Origin: Ramlibacter sp. WS9 | GTDB taxonomy: Bacteria; Pseudomonadota; Gammaproteobacteria; Burkholderiales; Burkholderiaceae_C | Direction: 5' to 3' | Assembly: GCF_003797765.1 (NCBI RefSeq) | Contig: NZ_RKMB01000017.1 | Coordinates: forward strand, 1 to 64,000 | Length of the DNA: 64,000 bases | Part shown: piece by piece, positions 58,045 through 64,000 of the stretch | How the letters are laid out: every line of letters starts with the position of its first letter | Numbering within the stretch: position 1 is the stretch's first letter | Made by a program: the position numbers and the translations under genes | Notes under the pieces: generated by a model | What the model was told of the DNA's origin: nothing | The model's input: the letters and a program-made list of their open reading frames with translations, nothing else | The model's database searches: none

Positions 58045-58818
58045 ATGGACATCGACCTCAATGCCGATCTGGGCGAAGGCTACGGCGCCTGGCGCATGGG
58101 CGAGGATGAGGCACTGCTCGACATCCTTTCGTCCGCCAACGTGGCCTGCGGCTTTCATGCCGGCGACCCGGTCATCATGGAGCGGACGGCGCGACTCGCG
58201 CTGGCGCGCGGCGTCGATGTTGGCGCGCACGTGGGCTTTCCGGACCGCCAGGGGTTCGGGCGCCGTGTCATGCAGATCGAGACTGCGGAACTCGCCGCCA
58301 TGGTCACCTACCAGTTGGGCGCGCTTGCGGGAATCGCACGGGCCGTAGGGCATCGCATGACACACATGAGCTTCCACGGCGCGCTGGGCAACCTCGCCGC
58401 CGCGGACGCCGCCCTCGCGGGTCCGCTGGTGCGCGCGGTCGCCCAGTTCGACCCCAGCCTCATCATCAGTTCCTCGAGCAGCCGGGCCATCGAGACGGCG
58501 GCGGCCGAATGCGGTTTGCGCGTCGCCACCGCTTTCCTGGCCGACCGGGCCTATGACGACGAAGGCCTGCTGGTGCCGCGCAAACTGCCCGGCGCGGTGA
58601 TCCACGACGAGGCCGCGGTGCTGGAGCGGGTGCGCCACCTTCTTGCGCATGGGAGCATCGTCACCCAAAGCGGCCGGACTCTGGCGATGCACCCGCGCTC
58701 GATCCTGGTTCACGGCGACACGCCGGGGGCAGTCGAGCTGGCGCGGTCCGTACGGCGCGAAGTCGAAGCCGGCGGCGGCAGGATCGTCCCCATTTCCCAC
58801 CAGCTGGCCGTGACATAA
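58045..58818 (+). CDS. pxpA: PxpA/LamB/YcsF-family hydrolase (divergent)
   Basis: A 257-residue LamB/YcsF protein. MDIDLNADLGEGYGAWRMGED and SANVACGFHAGDPVIM are the family motifs. Others are altered: HVGFPDRQGFGRR instead of the usual HPGYPD, and MSFHGALGNLA instead of KPHGALYN. The changes are in the presumed active-site loops, so the substrate may differ from 5-oxoproline. ATG 58045 follows AGGAG; a TTG at 58039 is possible. It ends at the next Nac-type promoter. Confidence 0.85.
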   Translation: MDIDLNADLGEGYGAWRMGEDEALLDILSSANVACGFHAGDPVIMERTARLALARGVDVGAHVGFPDRQGFGRRVMQIETAELAAMVTYQLGALAGIARAVGHRMTHMSFHGALGNLAAADAALAGPLVRAVAQFDPSLIISSSSSRAIETAAAECGLRVATAFLADRAYDDEGLLVPRKLPGAVIHDEAAVLERVRHLLAHGSIVTQSGRTLAMHPRSILVHGDTPGAVELARSVRREVEAGGGRIVPISHQLAVT

Positions 58819-58886
58819 GGGCGGCTTATCGCACCACACCCAATCCGTCTTGGCGCAAGAGCCCCACGATCGATAAATTGACACAA
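58815..58886 (+). promoter_or_regulatory. Nac-type promoter for the SDR/amino-acid ABC operon
   Basis: ATAAGGGCGGCTTAT (58815-58829; ATA-N9-TAT), 20 bp, TTGGCG (58850-58855), 18 bp, TAAATT (58874-58879). The geometry is the same as at 54103 and 53120, and TCCGTCTTGGCGCA is shared with the 54103 promoter. The operator overlaps the pxpA stop codon. Confidence 0.75.
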
Positions 58887-58902
58887 AGCGTAAAGGAAAG
58901 CC

Positions 58903-59649
58903 ATGCCCTTCACTGACTACAAGACCGCCCTCGTGACAGGTGCCTCGTCCGGCATCGGCGCGGCCGTCGTCGAGCGGCTGTGCAAGGAAGGACTTCAGGT
59001 GCACGCCCTGGCGCGCGGCGCCCAGGCACTGGAGGCGCTGGCCCAGCGCACCGGCTGCGTTCCTCATGCCATGGACGTGAGCGACCTCGCCGGCATCACC
59101 CGGCTCACCGGCGAAGTCGAGTTCGACGTGCTGGTCAACAACGCGGGCGTCGACCGGCCCAAGCCCTTCCTGCAGGCCGATGCGCAAGACATCGACCTCT
59201 TGATCGATGTGAACCTGCGGGCCGTCCTGCACCTGTGCCGCCTGGTGGTGCCGGGGATGGTGCAACGCGACCGCGGCCATGTCGTCAACATCAGCTCCAT
59301 CGCCGGCGCCTACAACTTCGGCGGCAACTCGACCTACCACGCCACCAAGGCCGCAGTGAGCATGTTGTCGCGGCAGCTGCGCATCGACGCTTTCGGCAAG
59401 CGCGTCCGTGTGACCGAGATCTGCCCCGGCCGGGTAGCGACCGATATCTTTGCCCATGTGCATGGCGACTCCGCGGAAACCTACGAGCGCTTCGTCAAGG
59501 GCTTCGAGCTGCCCCAGGCCGAAGACATCGCCAACGCCATCGCCTTCGCGATCGCCGCGCCGGTGGCGGTGAACATCGGCCACATCGAGATCACGCCGAC
59601 CATGCAAGTCCCCGGCGGCCTGCAAACCACGCGTCCGGAGAGCGCATGA
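58903..59649 (+). CDS. SDR-family oxidoreductase
   Basis: A 248-residue SDR of the YdfG/serine-dehydrogenase-like group. TGASSGIG, NNAGVDRPKPFLQ, ISSIAGAYNFGGNSTYHATKAAV (Ser, YxxxK) and EICPGRVATDIF are present. It may oxidise a hydroxy-amino acid such as serine or a beta-hydroxy acid. AAAGGAAAG precedes the ATG. Its stop overlaps the permease start (ATGA), so it is the first gene of the ABC operon. Confidence 0.9.
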   Translation: MPFTDYKTALVTGASSGIGAAVVERLCKEGLQVHALARGAQALEALAQRTGCVPHAMDVSDLAGITRLTGEVEFDVLVNNAGVDRPKPFLQADAQDIDLLIDVNLRAVLHLCRLVVPGMVQRDRGHVVNISSIAGAYNFGGNSTYHATKAAVSMLSRQLRIDAFGKRVRVTEICPGRVATDIFAHVHGDSAETYERFVKGFELPQAEDIANAIAFAIAAPVAVNIGHIEITPTMQVPGGLQTTRPESA

Positions 59650-60347
59650 AGGGCTTCGATGTCATGGCGATCCTGCTGAACCCGGAGTTCGGCAGGATGC
59701 TCTGGCACGGCGTGCAGATGACGATGGTGATCGCGCTGTGTTCATGGCTGTTGGGGATGACCCTCGCGGTGATCCTGCTGGTCGTGCGGCTCACCCCGAG
59801 CCAGATCGCCGAGCGTGTCGTCAAGGCCTATATCTCCTACCACCAGAACGTGCCGACGCTGGTGCAATTGATGCTGTGGTACTTCGGTATCTCCAGCCTG
59901 ATGCCCGCTGCCGTGCAGGGCTGGCTCAGTGAGCACAACGGCGAAGCGGTGTTCGCAGTGATCGGCCTGGGCCTGTGCCAGGCGGCGTATTTCAGCGAGG
60001 ACTTGCGCTCGGGATTGCGCTCCATCCCTGCGGGCCAGGCCGAAGCGGCGCGCGCGCTGGGCCACAGCTACGTGAGCGCGATGCGCCATGTGCTGATGCC
60101 GCAGGCGGTGCGCAACGCCTTGCCTGCCCTCGTTAACCACAGCGTCTCGCTGTTCAAGAACAGCAGCCTGGCGATGGCCATCGGCGTCGCCGAGTTGACG
60201 CATGCGGTGAAGGAAGTCGAGAACCTCAGCTTCCGCGCGTTCGAGGCCTACCTGATCGCAACCATCGTGTATCTGGGGTTCTCGCTGCTGATCATGGTGG
60301 CGGGCGCCTCACTGGCGCGGCGCACGCGAATCCCGGGGGCGAGGTAG
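59646..60347 (+). CDS. Polar amino-acid ABC transporter permease 1 (HisM/GlnP family)
   Basis: A 233-residue permease with about five helices. GVQMTMVIALCSWLLGMTLA is the first, SYHQNVPTLVQLMLWYFG is the family loop, and AAYFSEDLRSGLRSIPAGQAEAARALGHS is the EAA motif typical of the polar amino-acid class. It is coupled to the SDR gene. With the next permease it makes the heterodimeric channel. Confidence 0.93.
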   Translation: MKGFDVMAILLNPEFGRMLWHGVQMTMVIALCSWLLGMTLAVILLVVRLTPSQIAERVVKAYISYHQNVPTLVQLMLWYFGISSLMPAAVQGWLSEHNGEAVFAVIGLGLCQAAYFSEDLRSGLRSIPAGQAEAARALGHSYVSAMRHVLMPQAVRNALPALVNHSVSLFKNSSLAMAIGVAELTHAVKEVENLSFRAFEAYLIATIVYLGFSLLIMVAGASLARRTRIPGAR

Positions 60348-60351
60348 CGCG

Positions 60352-61104
60352 ATGACATCCGTCTACGAAATCCTTCGCGACAACTGGCTGCTGATCCTGA
60401 TCGGCCAGTACCCCAACGGCCCCCTGGGCGGCATCGCCTGCACGTTGATCCTGTCGGTGCTCGGCATCGCGCTCGCGTTTCCGCTGAGCGTGCTCCTCGC
60501 GCTGGCCCGGCTGTCGCCTTGGCGCCTGCTGAACTGGCCGGCTACGGGCCTGGTGTACGTGGTGCGTGGCGTGCCGCTGCTGATGGTGATCCTCTGGGTC
60601 TACTTCCTGGTGCCGCTCGTGATCGGACACAACGTGTCCGGCTTCGTCACCATGTTGGTCACACTGGTGATCTACGAGGGTGCCTACTTGTCGGAAGTGG
60701 TGCGCGCCGGTATCGAGGCATTGCCCAAGGGCCAGATGGAAGCGGCGCGGTCGCTGGGCCACAGCCACCTGGGTGCCATGCGCCTGGTGATCCTGCCGCA
60801 GGCACTCTTCAACATGCTGCCCAGCATGCTCAGCCAGTTCGTCTCGACCATCAAGGAAACGACGCTGGGCTATGTGATCAACGTGCCCGAACTCACGTTC
60901 GCGGCCAACCAGATCAACAACCAGCTCCTGACCAAGCCGTTCGAGGTGTTCTTCATCCTTGCGGTCATCTACTACGTCGTCTGCTGGTCGCTGACCCGCG
61001 CGGCCACCGCCCTGGAGCGGCGCATCGAAGCCAAGCGCGCCGGAACGCGCGGCGCGGCGAAGGCACAAGCTCCGGTCCTGGCTCCGCTGGCGGCGGAGCC
61101 GTGA
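60352..61104 (+). CDS. Polar amino-acid ABC transporter permease 2 (HisQ/GlnP family)
   Basis: A 250-residue permease. [26 protein letters not shown] is the first helix, [21 protein letters not shown] the loop, and [30 protein letters not shown] the EAA motif. A basic C-terminal tail is cytoplasmic. Starts 4 bp after the first permease. Confidence 0.93.
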   Translation: MTSVYEILRDNWLLILIGQYPNGPLGGIACTLILSVLGIALAFPLSVLLALARLSPWRLLNWPATGLVYVVRGVPLLMVILWVYFLVPLVIGHNVSGFVTMLVTLVIYEGAYLSEVVRAGIEALPKGQMEAARSLGHSHLGAMRLVILPQALFNMLPSMLSQFVSTIKETTLGYVINVPELTFAANQINNQLLTKPFEVFFILAVIYYVVCWSLTRAATALERRIEAKRAGTRGAAKAQAPVLAPLAAEP

Positions 61105-61129
61105 CATGGGCCAACCGGAGTCATCCAAC

Positions 61130-61864
61130 ATGATCGCTTTCTCCAACGTCAACAAGTGGTATGGCGACTACCAGGCGCTCACCAACATCAACGCCGAGGT
61201 CAAGAAGGGCGAAGTGGTGGTGGTCTGCGGGCCTTCGGGTTCGGGCAAGTCGACGCTGATCCGCACCGTGAACCGGCTCGAGGAGATCAAGTCCGGTGAG
61301 CTGATGTTCGACGGCCAGAGCGTGCACGCGCCGATGAGCAGCGCTCAGCTGAACCGCCTGCGCAGCCGGATCGGCTTCGTGTTCCAGAGCTTCAACCTGT
61401 TTCCCCACCTCTCGGCCCTGGACAACGTGCTGTTGTCGCCGGTGCACGTGCGCGGCGCCAAGCGAACCGAGGCGCGCGAGAAGGCGATGCAGCTGCTCGA
61501 ACGCGTGGGCCTGGCCGCGAAGGCACATTCTTTCCCGGCGCAGCTGTCCGGCGGCCAGCAGCAGCGTGTCGCCATCGCGCGGGCCTTGGCGATGGAGCCG
61601 CCGGCCATGCTGTTCGACGAGCCGACCAGCGCGCTCGACCCCGAGATGGTGGGCGAGGTGCTGGCCGTGATGCGAAGCCTCGCGGCCGATGGCATGACCA
61701 TGATGTGCGTGACCCACGAGATGGGTTTCGCGCGCGAGGTGGCCGACCGCGTCTGGTTCATGGACGCGGGCTCCATCCTCGAATCGGCCGAGCCCGAAGC
61801 GTTTTTCGGCAATCCCCAGCATCCGCGCGCGCAGCGCTTCCTATCGGACCTGCGCTCGCATTGA
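61130..61864 (+). CDS. Polar amino-acid ABC transporter ATPase (GlnQ/HisP family)
   Basis: A 244-residue ATPase. [18 protein letters not shown] is Walker [23 protein letters not shown] is the Q-loop region, [15 protein letters not shown] the signature, [19 protein letters not shown]alker B and [20 protein letters not shown] the switch. I prefer ATG 61130 because the family begins MIxFxxVNKWYG and GGAG lies 9 bp upstream; ATG 61106 would add eight residues and also has a GGAG. Confidence 0.93.
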   Translation: MIAFSNVNKWYGDYQALTNINAEVKKGEVVVVCGPSGSGKSTLIRTVNRLEEIKSGELMFDGQSVHAPMSSAQLNRLRSRIGFVFQSFNLFPHLSALDNVLLSPVHVRGAKRTEAREKAMQLLERVGLAAKAHSFPAQLSGGQQQRVAIARALAMEPPAMLFDEPTSALDPEMVGEVLAVMRSLAADGMTMMCVTHEMGFAREVADRVWFMDAGSILESAEPEAFFGNPQHPRAQRFLSDLRSH

Positions 61865-61903
61865 CGTCAACCGCATCCCGCAACTCAACCCTAGGAGCCA
61901 GCC

Positions 61904-62749
61904 ATGTCTGTCCGCACATACACCGTTCGCCTCGCCGCCGCAGCCATCGGCCTCGGCGCTTTGTCATCCGCCGCGCTGGCCGACCAGCTGGGGGACATCC
62001 AGCAGCGCAAGGAGTTGCGCTGTGGAACCTTCGCCGACGTGCCGCCGTTCGCGGCGCCCGATCCCAAGACGCGCGAGATGGTGGGCTTCGACGTCGACCT
62101 GTGCATGGCCATCGCCAAGCGCATGGGCGTCAAGGCCACCGTCACGCCACTGTCGGTCGAAGCGCGTGTGCCCGAAGTGAAGATGGGCCGCGTCGACATC
62201 ACGGTGGCCAACCTGGCCTACACGCTGGGCCGCGCCGAGCAGATCCAGTTCAGCGACCCGTACTACCTGGCCAAGGAAATGCTGGCCGTGAAGGCGAGCG
62301 ATCCCGGCACCGGCAAGGCCGATTTCAAGGGCAAGCGGCTCGCTTCCACCAAGGGGTCGACGTCCGAACTCTCGATCAAGCTCAACGGCTCCGAGCCCGT
62401 GACGTTCCAGGACACCGGCTCCGCCTACATGGCGGTGCAGCAGAACAAGGCGCTGGGGATGGTGGCCAACACCATGACCATCACCAAACTCGTGAACCAG
62501 TCGAAGGCTTCCGGTGTCGAGCTCAAGATGATCGCGGAGCCGATGGCTTTCCAGCCGATCGGCGTTGGCATGAAGAAGGACGAGCCGGCACTGCTGGCGA
62601 AGATCAACACCACATTGGTGGAGATGGACAAGGCCGGCGAGATCAACCAGATCTGGAACAAGTGGCTGGGCCCGAACACCGAATTCAAGATGACGCGTGA
62701 GGACAAGGTCGTGCCGCTCAGCGAGCTGAAGTTCACTCCGCTGCCCTGA
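61904..62749 (+). CDS. Polar amino-acid ABC transporter binding protein (family 3)
   Basis: A 281-residue receptor. The signal peptide ends ALSSAALA. KELRCGTFADVPPFAAPDP is the first strand, MVGFDVDLCMAIAKRMGV is the family signature, RVDITVANLAYTLGRAEQIQFSDPYY contains the ligand Arg and Asp, and LASTKGSTSE follows. AGGAGCC precedes the ATG. The ligand is a polar amino acid or a related lactam/amide; the Nac-type control upstream supports a nitrogen source. Confidence 0.92.
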   Translation: MSVRTYTVRLAAAAIGLGALSSAALADQLGDIQQRKELRCGTFADVPPFAAPDPKTREMVGFDVDLCMAIAKRMGVKATVTPLSVEARVPEVKMGRVDITVANLAYTLGRAEQIQFSDPYYLAKEMLAVKASDPGTGKADFKGKRLASTKGSTSELSIKLNGSEPVTFQDTGSAYMAVQQNKALGMVANTMTITKLVNQSKASGVELKMIAEPMAFQPIGVGMKKDEPALLAKINTTLVEMDKAGEINQIWNKWLGPNTEFKMTREDKVVPLSELKFTPLP

Positions 62750-62773
62750 AAGGGCCGTAGCGCGCCACCGTGG

Positions 62774-62795
62774 ATGCCGGATCAAAGTCCGGCAT
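62774..62795. repeat. REP-like hairpin (GCCGGATCAAAGTCCGGC type)
   Basis: ATGCCGGATCAAAGTCCGGCAT is an 8-bp perfect stem with a six-base loop, related to the repeats at 43978-44033. It lies between two transport operons and may also help stop transcription. Confidence 0.55.
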
Positions 62796-62845
62796 GACGA
62801 TGCCGGGGATTCGGGTTTTCCCCTGAAGAAGTTAAGTTGTCTTAC

Positions 62846-62855
62846 ATCATATGAT
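62846..62855. promoter_or_regulatory. Palindrome ATCATATGAT upstream of the sugar-binding protein gene
   Basis: A perfect 10-bp palindrome within an AT-rich patch (TTGTCTTACATCATATGATA) in a GC-rich region, 62 bp before the ATG at 62918. The shape suits a GntR-type repressor site, but no such regulator is in the window. Confidence 0.4.
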
Positions 62856-62917
62856 ATCCACCTCGCGATGCCAACGGTCGCGGGCCCCTTTCGGAATCCA
62901 TGTTGAGGAGACAGCGA

Positions 62918-64000
62918 ATGAAAATCAGGACACTCTGTATCGCCATGGCCGCGGCTGGCGGCTTGCTCTGCACGGGTCAGGCGGCCGCGCAGCAGAAGCT
63001 GACCGTGTGGTGGCAAAAAGGCTTCTACAAGGCGGAAGACGACGCGCTCTACGCCGCCATCAAGAAGTTCGAAGCCAAGAACCCGAAGTACAAGATCGAT
63101 CTGTCGCTCTATGCGCCGCAGGAGATGATCCCGAAGGCGGTGGCCGCGCTCGACGCGGGCAACGTGCCCGACGTAACCTACGGCGACGTGTTCGACTTCC
63201 AGGTCACGGCCAAGTGGGCCTACGACGGCAAGTTGGAGGACGTGTCCAGCATCATCGACCCGATCCGCTCCAAGTTCGAGCCTTCGGCGCTGTCCACCAC
63301 GTTCCTGCTCAATAACACGACCGGCACGCGCGCCTACTACGCGTACCCGATCAAGCAGCAGACCATGCACATCCAGTACTGGAAGGACATGCTGGCCGAC
63401 GCGGGCTTCAAGGAAGCCGACATTCCGAAGGACTGGAAGGGCTACTGGAGCTTCTGGTGCGACAAGGTGCAGGCCGGCTACCGGGCGAAGAGCGGCCTGC
63501 GCTCGTTCGGCATCGGCCAGCCGCTGGGCGTCGACTCGAGCGACTCGTTCTACTCGTTCCTGACCTTCATGGACGCCCACAACGTGAAGCTGGTCAGCGA
63601 CTCCGGCAAGCTGCTGGTCGACGACCCGGCCGTGCGCACGGGCCTGATCAACACGCTGACCGACTACACGCAGATCTACGCGAAGGGCTGCACGCCGCCG
63701 TCCTCCACCAACTGGAAGGACCCGGACAACAACGTCGCCTTCCACAACAAGACCACGGTGCTCACGCACAACGCCACGATCTCCATCGCGGCCAAGTGGC
63801 TGGACGACATGAACAACAGCACGCTGACCGAGGCGCAGCGCGCGACGGCCAAGAAGAACTACACGGAGCTCATCGCCACGGCGGGTTTCCCGAACAAGCC
63901 GGACGGCACCAAGATGGTCTACCGCGCGGCTGTGAAAACCGGCGTGATCTTCAAGGACGCCAAGGACAAGGAAGGCGCCAAGAAGTTCGTGGCTTTCATG
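62918..64000 (+). CDS. Sugar ABC transporter substrate-binding protein (cut by window edge)
   Basis: The first 361 residues of a family 1 receptor. The signal peptide MKIRTLCIAMAAAGGLLCTG ends near GQAAAQ; QKLTVWWQKGFYKAEDDALYAAIKKFE is the first strand and helix, AGNVPDVTYGDVFDFQVTAKWAYDGK and GYWSFWCDKVQAGYRAKSG are lobe motifs. TGAGGAGACAG precedes the ATG. It opens a new operon that continues outside the window, probably with CUT1 permeases and an ATPase. Confidence 0.9.
   Translation, partial: MKIRTLCIAMAAAGGLLCTGQAAAQQKLTVWWQKGFYKAEDDALYAAIKKFEAKNPKYKIDLSLYAPQEMIPKAVAALDAGNVPDVTYGDVFDFQVTAKWAYDGKLEDVSSIIDPIRSKFEPSALSTTFLLNNTTGTRAYYAYPIKQQTMHIQYWKDMLADAGFKEADIPKDWKGYWSFWCDKVQAGYRAKSGLRSFGIGQPLGVDSSDSFYSFLTFMDAHNVKLVSDSGKLLVDDPAVRTGLINTLTDYTQIYAKGCTPPSSTNWKDPDNNVAFHNKTTVLTHNATISIAAKWLDDMNNSTLTEAQRATAKKNYTELIATAGFPNKPDGTKMVYRAAVKTGVIFKDAKDKEGAKKFVAFM

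Overview
The window looks like a chromosomal segment of a GC-rich Betaproteobacterium, most likely Burkholderiales/Comamonadaceae (the Variovorax/Ramlibacter/Acidovorax sort). This is inferred from orphan Bug-type (tripartite tricarboxylate) binding proteins, TRAP and ABC uptake systems beside sugar-acid enzymes, dense ATGA-coupled operons, and intergenic GGATCAAGTCC hairpin repeats. No rRNA, tRNA or CRISPR array was seen.

Region 1 (1-22.7 kb) is one long plus-strand run of carbohydrate and sugar-acid genes behind a divergent LysR gene. It holds a Bug protein, a PdxA2-like dehydrogenase, an enolase-superfamily sugar-acid dehydratase, an AraD1/GguC-like protein, a TRAP DctPQM transporter, two seven-bladed-propeller paralogues, an amidohydrolase lactonase, a ketoglutarate-semialdehyde-type dehydrogenase and an SMP-30 lactonase. 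A CUT2-type sugar ABC transporter with two adjacent paralogous binding proteins follows, then a cytochrome b561-like protein translationally coupled to a second (CUT1-type) sugar ABC transporter. Together they suggest non-phosphorylative oxidation of an aldose through lactone, acid and 2-keto-3-deoxy acid.

Region 2 (22.7-31.7 kb) has a LysR gene, a fumarylacetoacetase divergent from a Bug/TetR/cyclase operon with two palindromes between them, and a small unit of a large membrane-anchored protein of unknown function plus a DsbG-like lipoprotein. Region 3 (31.7-38.1 kb, minus strand) carries an SDR, KDPGal aldolase, small enzymes (VOC, ABM), a metalloprotease, LysE, GST and an acyltransferase, with several micro-ORFs or remnants.

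Region 4 (38.1-43.9 kb) is visibly AT-richer and different in character. It holds small minus-strand genes separated by attC-like imperfect palindromes with GTTRRRY/RYYYAAC-type ends and no integrase in view, so it looks like a gene-cassette array lacking an integrase (CALIN). It includes an Mrr-like nuclease, a MITE-like element inserted in one attC end, and a group II intron with its reverse transcriptase at the distal edge.

Region 5 (44-53 kb, mostly minus) returns to sugar-acid metabolism: DgoK, KdgK, RidA, a D-serine dehydratase-like enzyme, idonate/gluconate dehydrogenases, gluconokinase, 2-hydroxyacid dehydrogenase, RraA and an aminotransferase.

Region 6 (53-62.8 kb) is the most striking. 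A Nac-type LysR gene is surrounded by three promoters of the same geometry (ATA-N9-TAT, 20 bp, TTGGCG, 18 bp, -10). They face the aminotransferase operon, a BCCP/biotin carboxylase/PxpB/PxpC/BCCP-like/PxpA operon, and an SDR plus polar amino-acid ABC transporter operon. I read this as a nitrogen-responsive uptake and ring-opening module for a lactam-like or related nitrogen compound. The window ends inside a sugar ABC binding-protein gene.
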